DNA from: Bhargavaea beijingensis
GTDB lineage: Bacteria > Bacillota > Bacilli > Bacillales_A > Planococcaceae
Direction of reading: 5' to 3'
DNA: 64,000 nucleotides
NCBI RefSeq assembly: GCF_900101985.1
Contig: NZ_FNAR01000008.1
Coordinates: 62,001 to 126,000 of the forward strand
In this document: piece by piece, positions 39,819 to 47,816 of the stretch
How the letters are laid out: the number at the start of each line of letters is the position of its first letter
Position numbering within the stretch: the stretch's first letter is position 1
Translations under genes and position numbers: made by a program
The notes under the pieces: generated by a model
What the model saw: only the letters and a program-made list of their open reading frames with translations
Told to the model about the DNA's origin: nothing
The model's database searches: none

Positions 39819-40589
39819 ATGGCAGAACCATTGATAGAGCTTGAAGACGTGTCATACCGCTATGGAGACACGTCCGCGCTCGAACAAATTTTCCTAACCG
39901 TTGAAAAGGGAGAATTCTGGGCGGTTATCGGACCGAACGGTTCGGGTAAATCAACCCTGATCAAACTGATCCTCGGTCTGATCAGGCCGTTGTCGGGACA
40001 GATCCGCCTGTTCGGCCAAGATTCATCCGATTTCAGGGAAAAGGAGAAAATCGGATATGTCTCGCAAAAATCCAATGCGTTTAACCGCGCCTTTCCCGCA
40101 ACAGTCAGAGAAGTGGTCCGCAGCGGACTGGTCAAGAAGACCGGTCTGTTCAGACGCTATCCGGCCGATGCCAACGAGAAAGTGGACAGCGCCCTTGCCG
40201 CCGTGGGGATGGAAGACTTCACGGAACGGAGCATCGGAGACCTCTCCGGGGGGCAACAGCAGCGTGTGTTTATCGCCCGGGCGCTCATCAGTGATCCGGA
40301 ACTTCTTGTTCTGGATGAGCCGACTGTCGGCATCGACCGCAAACATATGCAGTCGTTTTATAATATGCTGGGCCGTCTGAACCGTGAGAAAGGGATCGCC
40401 ATTGTCCTGGTCACACACGATGTGGACACGGTATCCGAACTGGTGACGCATGTGGCCTGTGTAAACCGGTCGATCCACTTCCATGGTCCCCACGAAGAAT
40501 ATAGCCGGCAGGAAGACAGAATCCGCAGCGAATGGTACGGGCATGCGGTCCGGCGAGTGCATCACGGCAGAAAGGCGGCAGACGCATGA
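39819..40589 (+). CDS. znuC: Zinc ABC transporter, ATP-binding protein
   Basis: The ATPase of a high-affinity zinc importer (ZnuC/AdcC/ZurA family), 256 residues. Walker A GPNGSGKST is near 39, the Q-loop segment IGYVSQKSNAFNR near 78, the signature LSGGQQQR near 146, Walker B LLVLDEPTVG near 166, and the H-loop THD near 200. It ends by overlapping znuB by 4 bp (ATGA). Zinc rather than manganese is chosen from the Zur box upstream and the zur gene downstream. Confidence 0.93.
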   Translation: MAEPLIELEDVSYRYGDTSALEQIFLTVEKGEFWAVIGPNGSGKSTLIKLILGLIRPLSGQIRLFGQDSSDFREKEKIGYVSQKSNAFNRAFPATVREVVRSGLVKKTGLFRRYPADANEKVDSALAAVGMEDFTERSIGDLSGGQQQRVFIARALISDPELLVLDEPTVGIDRKHMQSFYNMLGRLNREKGIAIVLVTHDVDTVSELVTHVACVNRSIHFHGPHEEYSRQEDRIRSEWYGHAVRRVHHGRKAADA

Positions 40590-41461
40590 TTTCTGCCATC
40601 GTTGATTATGAATTTCTCCAGAATGCTTTTGCATCCGGTCTGATCATCGGCCTTGTCGCACCGGCGCTTGGTCTGTTCATCGTAGTCAGAAGGCTGGCGC
40701 TGATCGCTGATGCGCTGAGTCATGTGGCGCTTGCCGGGATAGCGGGGAGCCTGTTCCTGAGTCAGAATGTTACCGCATTTGCTGCCCTGAACCCGCTTTA
40801 TCTGGGCATCGGTTCCTCCGTTGCAGGGTCACTTTTGATCGACCGTCTGAGGGAGTTGTACAAAAGCTACGAGGAGCTGGCCATCCCGATCATCATGTCT
40901 GGCGGGATTGCGCTCGGCGCCATTTTTATTTCTCTGGCTCAGGGTTTCAGCACCGATCTGGTCGGTTATCTGTTCGGATCGGTCTCGGCCGTGGGCCGGG
41001 AAGATCTCTATACGATTTTGGCAGTTGCCGTAATCACGATTCTGTTCATCGTGCTGACTTACAAGGAGCTTTTCTCGATGTCGTTCGACCCCAAGTATTC
41101 CAGGGCTCAGGGAATCTCCTCAAGGGCATTGAACATCGGGTTCATGGTCGTTACGGCTCTGGTGGTCGCCGGCTCGATGAGGATTGTGGGCATTCTGCTT
41201 GTCTCTTCACTGATGACCATCCCGGTGGCGGCCGCGATGCAGATTGCCAAGGGTTTCCGGCAGGCCATGCTGTACGCAGCCGTCTTCGGGGAACTGTCGG
41301 TACTCGGCGGCCTGTTCGCTGCCTTTTATCTCGATCTTGCACCAGGAGGCACCATCGTCGTCATCTCGATCACGATTCTGCTCCTCGTGCTGGGGGGCAA
41401 AAAACTGGCCGCATCCCGAAGTGCGGCACGCAATGAGGAGGTGGAAACCGGTGAACTTTAA
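40586..41461 (+). CDS. znuB: Zinc ABC transporter, permease
   Basis: The membrane subunit of the zinc importer, ABC-3 family, 291 residues with about eight hydrophobic helices. The typical N-terminal stretch is ALGLFIVVRRLALIADALSH, with conserved glycines in the following helices and the LVSSLMTIPVAAAMQ segment near 210. I start at the ATG at 40586, which overlaps the znuC stop; an upstream in-frame ATG at 40532 lies within znuC. The substrate-binding lipoprotein (ZnuA/AdcA) is not in this operon and must be encoded elsewhere. Confidence 0.92.
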   Translation: MISAIVDYEFLQNAFASGLIIGLVAPALGLFIVVRRLALIADALSHVALAGIAGSLFLSQNVTAFAALNPLYLGIGSSVAGSLLIDRLRELYKSYEELAIPIIMSGGIALGAIFISLAQGFSTDLVGYLFGSVSAVGREDLYTILAVAVITILFIVLTYKELFSMSFDPKYSRAQGISSRALNIGFMVVTALVVAGSMRIVGILLVSSLMTIPVAAAMQIAKGFRQAMLYAAVFGELSVLGGLFAAFYLDLAPGGTIVVISITILLLVLGGKKLAASRSAARNEEVETGEL

Positions 41462-41870
41462 TCTTGCCATGGAGAAGCTGAAGTCGGAAGGTTTCAAGCG
41501 GACGCCCAGCAGAGAGGCGATTCTCAGGCTTCTTGAGAGGGAGGACCGGTATCTGTCTGCCGGAGATGTCAGGAAAGCATTGGCCGAAAAACATCCGAAA
41601 ATGAGCCAGGACACTGTATACCGTAATCTATCGTCATTCTCGGAAATGAAGATTCTTGAAGAGACCGAACTTGGCGGAGAGCGGAAATTCCGCATGCATT
41701 GTGACCGGCATGGCCATCACCATCATTTCATCTGCATGGAATGCGGCAGGACCGAAAAATTGGACATCTGTCCGATGGAACAGGTTACTCTTGCGCTTCC
41801 GTCATTCATCATCGATGACCACAAATTCGAGGTCTACGGCCAGTGCCCGGACTGCTGCACGGCGGGCTGA
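41451..41870 (+). CDS. zur: Zinc uptake regulator Zur (Fur family)
   Basis: Zur represses zinc-uptake genes when zinc is plentiful. The 139-residue protein has the Fur winged helix (LKSEGFKRTPSREAILRLLE, DVRKAL, SQDTVYRNLSSF). The metal domain has a GHHHHFICMECGRTEKL segment and the structural cysteine pair CPDCC at the end. The GTG start lies about 8 bp behind GGAGGTGG and within the znuB end (11-bp overlap). The gene matches B. subtilis yqfV/zur. Being inside its own target operon gives an autoregulatory loop. Confidence 0.93.
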   Translation: MNFNLAMEKLKSEGFKRTPSREAILRLLEREDRYLSAGDVRKALAEKHPKMSQDTVYRNLSSFSEMKILEETELGGERKFRMHCDRHGHHHHFICMECGRTEKLDICPMEQVTLALPSFIIDDHKFEVYGQCPDCCTAG

Positions 41871-41888
41871 CGGATGGTCGGATAAAAG

Positions 41889-41925
41889 AAAAAAGCGTGA
41901 GGATTTTGCATCCTCACGCTTTTTG
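41889..41925. terminator. Bidirectional terminator between zur and the nucleotidase gene
   Basis: AAAAGCGTGAGGA and TCCTCACGCTTTTT form a perfect stem with A/T runs on both sides. Confidence 0.88.
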
Positions 41926-42495
41926 TGTGCCGAATTCTTTTTTGATCCAGTTGTCCGCCTCGCGCCAGTCCTGTACGCGGATCACTCCGGGAGGGGCGGG
42001 CAGGCGGTTGTATGGGGCGTCGAACAGCAGGACGGGAATGCCGACTTCTTCATGGATATCGACGGCATTGTCATGCTTGTCTTCGAAAAAGATTTCGATT
42101 TCGTGCTTTTTGGCCGCTTCGATTTTCCGGTGGCTGCCTGTCAGTTCGATGTGGCGGTAGGGGATTCCGTGTTCCCTGAACCAGCTGAACGTAACATCCC
42201 TGACTTCCAGCCCGCGTGCCGAAATATAGTAAAGTTCATGCAGGCGGTTCCATTTGTTCAGGATCTCCTTGGCATAGTCATGAGCAGGAGAGGTCCTGTA
42301 AATTTCAGGTTCCGCTTCCTTGAACCAAGAAGCAAACTCTTTGGGATCCAGCATTGGAAACGAGGCAGTCAGGCTGTAGTCGGTAATGTCGTCCAGCTTG
42401 AACTCTCTTCCGAACCGTCTGTTGATGTGCGGCAGGAGGGCAGCAGGGCTGGTCACCGTTCCGTCAATGTCGATTCCGAGGCGGAGCGGTGTCAC
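41914..42495 (-). CDS. HAD-family nucleotidase (YqfW-like)
   Basis: A 193-residue haloacid-dehalogenase-type phosphatase of the 5'(3')-deoxyribonucleotidase (NT5C) group. The nucleophile motif is [11 protein letters not shown] near residues 7-17. An ISARG motif II is near 95, and the motif III/IV acidic pair is in [11 protein letters not shown] near 135. It matches the size and place of B. subtilis YqfW. It starts at 42495 and overlaps the end of ispG by 4 bp, so it is cotranscribed with it. Its substrate is not known. Confidence 0.85.
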   Translation of the reverse strand: MTPLRLGIDIDGTVTSPAALLPHINRRFGREFKLDDITDYSLTASFPMLDPKEFASWFKEAEPEIYRTSPAHDYAKEILNKWNRLHELYYISARGLEVRDVTFSWFREHGIPYRHIELTGSHRKIEAAKKHEIEIFFEDKHDNAVDIHEEVGIPVLLFDAPYNRLPAPPGVIRVQDWREADNWIKKEFGTQKA

Positions 42496-43619
42496 TCTGC
42501 GCCTTCTCCCTGAAGTGACAGTTCTTCTTCGCGGCGCTGTTTCTCGAAGTACTCTTCGGCGAGCTTGTCGATTTCCTTCTTGAGTTCATCAACCATCGTT
42601 TCTTCCGGAACTTTACGGACGGTTTCCCCTTTCATGAAGAGAAGGCCCTCACCGCGCGCTCCGGCAATGCCGATATCCGCCTCGCGTGCCTCTCCCGGCC
42701 CGTTGACTGCGCATCCGAGAACAGCGACTTTGATCGGCGCCTTGATGTGGGAAATGTATTCTTCCACTTCGTTTGCGATGGAAATCAGGTCGATTTCGAT
42801 CCGGCCGCATGTCGGGCAGGAAATCAGCGTCGCCGCGTTGGAGGACAGCCCGAAGACTTTCAGCAGTTCGCGTGCCACCTTGATTTCTTCGACAGGATCC
42901 GCACTGAGCGATACGCGCAGCGTGTTCCCGATTCCCATGCTGAGGAGGGTGCCGAGACCGGCAGCGCTCTTGATCGAACCGGCGAATTGTGTGCCGGACT
43001 CAGTGATGCCAAGGTGGAGAGGATAGTCAAATGCCTGGGACGCTTTGCGATAGGCCTCGATTGCCAGTTGGACATCGGAAGCCTTCAGCGACACGATAAT
43101 ATCATGGAAGTCGAGATCTTCAAGAATCTTGATATGATGAAGCGCACTTTCAACCATTCCATCTGCAGTCGGGTATCCGTACTTCTGAAGAATATGGCGC
43201 TCGAGTGAACCGGCGTTGACGCCGATCCGGATCGGGATGCCTTTCTCTTTTGCTGCTTTTACGACTTCTTCGACGCGCTCCCGCTTTCCGATGTTGCCGG
43301 GGTTGATGCGGATCTTGTCTGCGCCCTGTTCGATTGCGATCAGGGCAAGGCGGTAGTCGAAATGGATGTCAACTACAAGAGGGATGTCGATCTGTTTCTT
43401 GATTTCGCCGATGGCACGCGCAGCGCGTTCGTCTGGGCAAGCCACCCGGACAACCTGGCAGCCAGCTTCCGTCAATCGCTTGATCTGGGCGACAGTCGCC
43501 TCCACATCATGCGTCTTGGTTGTGGTCATACTCTGTATAAAGAGTTCATTACTGCCGCCGATCGTCAGATTGCCGACTCGGACCGGACGGGTTTTTGAAC
43601 GGTGTGTAATTTCACCCAT
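42492..43619 (-). CDS. ispG: 4-hydroxy-3-methylbut-2-en-1-yl diphosphate synthase IspG
   Basis: IspG, a 4Fe-4S enzyme, converts MEcPP to HMBPP in the non-mevalonate pathway, the step before IspH. The 375-residue protein has the TIM-barrel half with [17 protein letters not shown] and [14 protein letters not shown]-terminal cluster domain has cysteines in SCPTCGR and [10 protein letters not shown]. The ATG at 43619 follows AAAAGGAGAG. It has a good promoter and runs into the nucleotidase gene. Confidence 0.97.
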   Translation of the reverse strand: MGEITHRSKTRPVRVGNLTIGGSNELFIQSMTTTKTHDVEATVAQIKRLTEAGCQVVRVACPDERAARAIGEIKKQIDIPLVVDIHFDYRLALIAIEQGADKIRINPGNIGKRERVEEVVKAAKEKGIPIRIGVNAGSLERHILQKYGYPTADGMVESALHHIKILEDLDFHDIIVSLKASDVQLAIEAYRKASQAFDYPLHLGITESGTQFAGSIKSAAGLGTLLSMGIGNTLRVSLSADPVEEIKVARELLKVFGLSSNAATLISCPTCGRIEIDLISIANEVEEYISHIKAPIKVAVLGCAVNGPGEAREADIGIAGARGEGLLFMKGETVRKVPEETMVDELKKEIDKLAEEYFEKQRREEELSLQGEGAE

Positions 43620-43661
43620 GGTTCATTCTCTCCTTTTCAGGCCGGTGCCTTCACTTGGATT

Positions 43662-43690
43662 ATTCTATCAATGCATGCGGGCTTAGACAA
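43662..43690 (-). promoter_or_regulatory. SigA-type promoter of ispG
   Basis: TTGTCT, 17-bp spacer, TAGAAT on the minus strand. Its -35 box lies within the loop of a GCGGGCT/AGCCCGC inverted repeat (43677-43710). Confidence 0.7.
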
Positions 43691-43723
43691 GTAATCCGGA
43701 TGCAGCCCGCCATGAATTCCCGG

Positions 43724-44059
43724 TCATCTGCATGTATCACCGCTGCCGGAAGACAGGGGCAAAAAGACCGTCTCTCCGGCAGCCGGCTGCTGGTTTTTCA
43801 GGTGGGGGTTCAACTTGTAAAACTCACTCAGCCGGGTGAGGAGGTCCATATCATCCGGGTAAAGCGCGAATAAAGAACGGACTGTATCATCTTTGACGAC
43901 AGTCACGGGAATTACATCCGGTTCAAGTGTATCCGCACAATCGGAGATGCCGGTTCCTTCCGAGTAAAAGGCGGCTTTCGGAATGGTTCCTTCCTGCAAA
44001 TCGGTTCTGATGAAATAGGAAATGATGAGAATCACGATTGCCGTCAGGAAAATCCTCAT
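43724..44059 (-). CDS. Secreted or membrane-anchored LysM-like protein (YqfZ position)
   Basis: A 111-residue protein with an N-terminal hydrophobic segment (about 3-17). It ends in a LysM-like region: PVTVVKDDTVRSLFALYP, then LNPHLKNQQPAAGETVFLP, the pattern of a cell-wall-binding LysM motif. It lies upstream of ispG in the same direction, the place of the LysM gene yqfZ in B. subtilis. The ATG has an AAGGGGG ribosome site. Wall binding is inferred; the LysM match is by eye and not strong. Confidence 0.65.
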   Translation of the reverse strand: MRIFLTAIVILIISYFIRTDLQEGTIPKAAFYSEGTGISDCADTLEPDVIPVTVVKDDTVRSLFALYPDDMDLLTRLSEFYKLNPHLKNQQPAAGETVFLPLSSGSGDTCR

Positions 44060-44082
44060 GGAAAAACCCCCTTTTCCACATT

Positions 44083-44631
44083 CTATGAACGTGCCGGGGG
44101 TTTATGCGCGACGGGTCTCTTAGACGGGCCATTTTTGGGATAATAGCCGACCGCCAGCCAGATATAAACAAAGGCCGCAGCCCAGGATAAGACCGTGGCA
44201 AGCGGAATGATTCCGCCGAGCAGATCATCGGACAGAAGAATCAGCGTCGGCACGGTGAGCGCGACTGCCGATGTCCGCCAAAGGTGCCGGTATTCGCCGC
44301 GCCGTCCGCGAATCCGGACCATGCCCATTCCTGCAAGAGCAGCGATGCTCGCTTTGATGTAAAAATAAAATGTGGAAATCAGAAACTGGAGGACAAAGGC
44401 TGCGGGATACAGGAGCGGGCCGATGCCTTTCAGCTCTTCCGCCGGGATTTCTGTATCTGCCAGGATATCCCTGGAAGATATCGAAAAATTGACGAACGAC
44501 AGGACAGCCGTGAAAAACACAAATATGAAAATATACTTCACGACTTTGCCGAATGGCAGAAGCCTGTATGCGGCCAGTTTCTTCGGCTCATAAAAAGCCG
44601 AAAGGAAGAGTTGCCGGAACTTCAGATTCAG
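44083..44631 (-). CDS. DUF1189-family membrane protein (YqgB-like), non-ATG start
   Basis: A membrane protein with about four hydrophobic segments, resembling the DUF1189 protein YqgB, which is encoded at this locus in B. subtilis. The first usual start codon (GTG at 44541) would cut off the N-terminus. Upstream the frame stays open for 30 codons and encodes NLKFRQLFLSAFYEPKKLAA, a typical DUF1189 start. No ATG, GTG or TTG occurs there. A CTG at 44631 lies 8 bp behind AGGGAGG and an ATT lies at 44637. With CTG the product has 182 residues, still shorter than the roughly 250 of Bacillus YqgB. Confidence 0.65.
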   Translation of the reverse strand: MNLKFRQLFLSAFYEPKKLAAYRLLPFGKVVKYIFIFVFFTAVLSFVNFSISSRDILADTEIPAEELKGIGPLLYPAAFVLQFLISTFYFYIKASIAALAGMGMVRIRGRRGEYRHLWRTSAVALTVPTLILLSDDLLGGIIPLATVLSWAAAFVYIWLAVGYYPKNGPSKRPVAHKPPARS

Positions 44632-44756
44632 ATCAATCGCCTCCCTAACCTGTTTATTTTAACATGCGGAAGGGTAGTTCTGAATGAAGAATACGACAGT
44701 TCTATGACTCCGTGGCGTCCGATTGTTAACGTATTGTAAATTCTTTAAAGCCGCTC

Positions 44757-44786
44757 TTTACAATCAGCAGGCAGACTCTACATAAT
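44757..44786 (+). promoter_or_regulatory. Probable promoter of the Na/Pi cotransporter gene
   Basis: TTTACA, 18-bp spacer, CATAAT, 24 bp before the ATG, in the divergent gap to the DUF1189 gene. Confidence 0.5.
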
Positions 44787-44809
44787 GGACAGGCATCAAT
44801 ATTTGTCGA

Positions 44810-46459
44810 ATGGGGTTGAATGAACTCGTGGAAATCAACTGGACAGAAATGTTATTCCAGTTTATCGGAGGACTTGGGATTTTTCTTTTCTCCATTAACT
44901 TTATGGGGGACGCTCTCCAGAAAGCGGCCGGGGACCGGCTCAGAGATATATTGGACCGATTCACGACGAACCCGTTTATGGGCGTGCTGGTCGGGATTAT
45001 TGTCACGGTCCTGATTCAGTCCAGTTCAGGTACGACCGTCATCGTCGTCGGCCTCGTCAGTGCAGGCTTCATGAAGCTGCGCCAGGCGATCGGCGTCATT
45101 ATGGGGGCAAATATCGGGACAACCGTCACCGCCTTCATCATCGGTTTTGACGTCGGTGCCTATGCGCTGCCGATCATGGGTCTGGGCGCTTTCCTCTTGT
45201 TCTTCTTCAGAAAGGACAAAATCAAGAACCTGGGTGAAGTCATCTTCGGATTCGGCGGGCTTTTCCTCGGTCTTGAACTGATGAGCGGAGGGATGAAGCC
45301 GCTCCGTGAACTCCCTGCTTTTATCGACATGACAGTCGCGATGAGCGAGCATTCGGTGCTGGGTGTTGTCGTCGGAACGGTCTTCACACTGATTGTCCAA
45401 AGCTCCAGTGCCACAGTCGGAATCCTGCAGGGTCTGTATGCCGAGCAGCTGATTGATCTCAGAGCCGCACTGCCGGTCCTGTTCGGGGATAATATCGGGA
45501 CGACCATTACGGCAATCCTTGCATCTCTCGGAGCTTCTGTAGCGGCACGCCGTGCGGCTGCCACCCATGTCCTGTTCAACGTGGCAGGAACCATTGTCTT
45601 TATGATTTTCCTTGTGCCGTTTACTGCATACGTCAGCTGGCTGTCGTCCGCACTCGGGCTTGAGCCGAAAATGCAGATCGCATTTGCCCACGGTTCCTTT
45701 AACGTGGCCAACACGATCCTCCAGTTCCCGCTGATCGGGGCTTGGGCATTTGTTGTGACGAAGCTTATTCCGGGAGACGATGTATCGATTGAATTCAAAC
45801 CGAAACATCTGGATCCTTCATTCATATCCCAATCGCCGTCCATTGCGATCGGCCAGGCGAAAGAAGAAATTCTGCGGATGGGAGAATACGCCGTACGCGG
45901 GCTGAACGAGACTTACAGCTATCTGAAGTCGAGCAATAAGAAGCATTCAGAGACGGCTTACCAGCTGGAAGACGCAATCAATAACCTGGACCGCAATATC
46001 ACGGATTACCTTGTTAAAGTCTCCGCAGAGCCGATCAGCGCGATTGAATCCGAGCGTCACGTCATCCTGATGGAGACCGTCCGTGACATCGAGCGGATTG
46101 GTGACCATTTTGAAAACATTATCGAACTGATTGATTACCGGGAAGCGAATCGTGTCGTCATGACGGAAGGCGCAATGGCAGACCTTGATGAAATGTTCAG
46201 CCTGACCATTGAGACGGTCGAACGTTCTCTCGAAGCGCTCAACCACCACGACGCAGAAATCGCACGCGAAGTCGCGGAAAAAGAAGACCTCATCGACAAA
46301 ATGGAGCGGAAGTTCCGCAAAAAGCACATCCAGCGGCTGAACGACGGCCAATGCTCCGCACAGGCGGGAATCGTATTCGTTGATATCGTTAGCAACCTTG
46401 AACGGATCGGTGACCATGCCGTCAATATTGCGGAAGCCATCCTTGGCAGAAACATCTAA
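44810..46459 (+). CDS. Na/Pi cotransporter family protein with PhoU-like tail
   Basis: A 549-residue NptA/YqeW-type membrane protein. The first half (about 10-320) contains two inverted transport repeats, each with a QSSS motif (VLIQSSSGTT near 65 and LIVQSSSATV near 197) and a GxNIGTT motif, hallmarks of Na/phosphate cotransporters. The last 200 residues are soluble and helical, like PhoU, with two ERIGDH motifs. I kept the ATG at 44810 although no start has a clear ribosome site; a GTG at 44828 is an alternative. In B. subtilis the homologue yqeW lies near rpsU, so its place here differs. Confidence 0.9.
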   Translation: MGLNELVEINWTEMLFQFIGGLGIFLFSINFMGDALQKAAGDRLRDILDRFTTNPFMGVLVGIIVTVLIQSSSGTTVIVVGLVSAGFMKLRQAIGVIMGANIGTTVTAFIIGFDVGAYALPIMGLGAFLLFFFRKDKIKNLGEVIFGFGGLFLGLELMSGGMKPLRELPAFIDMTVAMSEHSVLGVVVGTVFTLIVQSSSATVGILQGLYAEQLIDLRAALPVLFGDNIGTTITAILASLGASVAARRAAATHVLFNVAGTIVFMIFLVPFTAYVSWLSSALGLEPKMQIAFAHGSFNVANTILQFPLIGAWAFVVTKLIPGDDVSIEFKPKHLDPSFISQSPSIAIGQAKEEILRMGEYAVRGLNETYSYLKSSNKKHSETAYQLEDAINNLDRNITDYLVKVSAEPISAIESERHVILMETVRDIERIGDHFENIIELIDYREANRVVMTEGAMADLDEMFSLTIETVERSLEALNHHDAEIAREVAEKEDLIDKMERKFRKKHIQRLNDGQCSAQAGIVFVDIVSNLERIGDHAVNIAEAILGRNI

Positions 46460-46486
46460 TGTGCGAAAGGGAAGGAGGGGAACTGA

Positions 46487-46969
46487 ATGGACATGATCGC
46501 ATGGACGCTCATCATCTTATGTTTCACGGTTGCGTTCATCGGGCTAGTTTATCCGGTGATTCCCGCCTCCCTTTTTGTTTTTCTCGGTTTTGTTCTTTAT
46601 GGGCTGTTTTACTCGTTCGCAAATCTTCCATGGTGGTTCTGGGTGGCTGAAGTTTTGTTTGTCATCCTGTTGTTCGGAGCGGATTTCCTGGCCAATGCTG
46701 TTGGCGTAAAAAGATACGGCGGTACAAAGGCCGGTATGTGGGGGAGTACGATAGGTATCCTTGTCGGACCATTCGTCATCCCTGTGTTCGGTATTCTTGC
46801 CGGACCGTTTATCGGAGCGGTTGCCGGCGAACTTCTGATAAACAGGAAAGGACTCAAGCAGGCTCTCCGGAGCGGGCTTGGCTCGCTGATTGGTTTCCTG
46901 ACATCGGTTGCCGTCAAGGGCGCCATCCAAATTATCATGATTTTGCTGTTTGTCATTGTCGCCACTTAA
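46487..46969 (+). CDS. DUF456 membrane protein (YqgC-like)
   Basis: A 160-residue integral membrane protein with about four to five helices. It has the DUF456 pattern: an N-terminal helix pair around PVIPASLFVFLG, a GVKRYGGTKAGMWGSTIGIL loop split across the middle, and GPFIGAVAGELL near 100. Its function is unknown. It matches B. subtilis yqgC, which also precedes sodA. The ATG lies 8 bp behind GGAGGGG and 27 bp after the cotransporter gene, so the two are probably cotranscribed. Confidence 0.88.
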   Translation: MDMIAWTLIILCFTVAFIGLVYPVIPASLFVFLGFVLYGLFYSFANLPWWFWVAEVLFVILLFGADFLANAVGVKRYGGTKAGMWGSTIGILVGPFVIPVFGILAGPFIGAVAGELLINRKGLKQALRSGLGSLIGFLTSVAVKGAIQIIMILLFVIVAT

Positions 46970-46979
46970 TATGTTTTCT

Positions 46980-47006
46980 GCACCGCCATATTCGGCGGTG
47001 CTTTTT
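46980..47006 (+). terminator. Terminator after the DUF456 gene
   Basis: GCACCGCC pairs with GGCGGTGC around a short loop, followed by TTTTT. Confidence 0.85.
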
Positions 47007-47077
47007 GATTGAAGCTGTGCAACAAGTTTGATAATGTGGAGATGCAGTTAATCATCAGAAACCGGGAGGAATGTGAA

Positions 47078-47683
47078 ATGGCTTTTAAATTGCCTGAACT
47101 TCCATACGCGTACGACGCGCTGGAGCCAAGCATCGACAAAGAAACAATGGAGATCCACCATACGAAACACCACAACACGTATGTAACAAACCTGAACGCA
47201 GCAGTTGAAGGAACGGATCTTGCTGAAAAATCGATTGAAGAGGTTCTCCGTAACTTCGATTCCGTACCGGAAGACAAGAAAACAGCAGTACGCAACAACG
47301 GCGGCGGACACGCCAACCACTCGCTCTTCTGGCAGATTCTTTCGCCTAACGGCGGCGGCCAGCCATCCGGAGCGCTTGCTGATGCAATTGACAAAAAGTT
47401 CGGCAGTTTTGACAAGTTCAAAGAAGAATTTGAAACAGCAGCAAAGGGCCGTTTCGGTTCCGGCTGGGCATGGCTCGTTGTAAACAACGGAGAGATTGAA
47501 ATCACATCCACCGCAAACCAGGACTCTCCGCTCATGGAAGGCAAAACGCCTGTTCTCGGACTTGATGTCTGGGAGCACGCATACTACCTGAAGTATCAGA
47601 ACCGCCGTCCTGAATACGCGTCGGCATTCTGGAATGTTGTAAACTGGGAAGAAGTTTCCAAGCGCTACGAAGCAGCGAAGTAA
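47078..47683 (+). CDS. sodA: Superoxide dismutase (Mn/Fe type)
   Basis: SodA turns superoxide into oxygen and hydrogen peroxide. The 201-residue enzyme has metal ligands in [10 protein letters not shown] (first His), [12 protein letters not shown] (second His) and [19 protein letters not shown] (Asp and His). The [14 protein letters not shown] context is that of the manganese-preferring Bacillus enzyme, though metal choice cannot be fixed by eye. The ATG at 47078 follows GGAGGAATG. It stands alone between two terminators. No promoter with good spacing was found. Confidence 0.96.
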   Translation: MAFKLPELPYAYDALEPSIDKETMEIHHTKHHNTYVTNLNAAVEGTDLAEKSIEEVLRNFDSVPEDKKTAVRNNGGGHANHSLFWQILSPNGGGQPSGALADAIDKKFGSFDKFKEEFETAAKGRFGSGWAWLVVNNGEIEITSTANQDSPLMEGKTPVLGLDVWEHAYYLKYQNRRPEYASAFWNVVNWEEVSKRYEAAK

Positions 47684-47723
47684 TTTTTTCGTTCAGCAAA
47701 AAAACCGGCTGTGCCGGAAACCC

Positions 47724-47763
47724 CGCACACACCACGGGCGTCCCGTTGGTGTGTGCTTTTTTT
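47724..47763 (+). terminator. Terminator after sodA
   Basis: GCACACACCA pairs with TGGTGTGTGC, with an inner CGGG/CCCG, followed by eight T. Confidence 0.9.
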
Positions 47764-47816
47764 GTTGGTTTGCGGTACAATTTTCATAGAAATTTGCAGG
47801 GAAAGGGGGAAGCCGC

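Noticed and set aside
44725-44762. PhoP box before the Na/Pi cotransporter gene
   Set aside because: Single TTTACA and TTAACG pieces are present but not as regularly spaced direct repeats.
47005-47035. Promoter before sodA (TTGATT ... GATAAT)
   Set aside because: The spacer would be 19 bp and the -35 overlaps the preceding terminator; uncertain.
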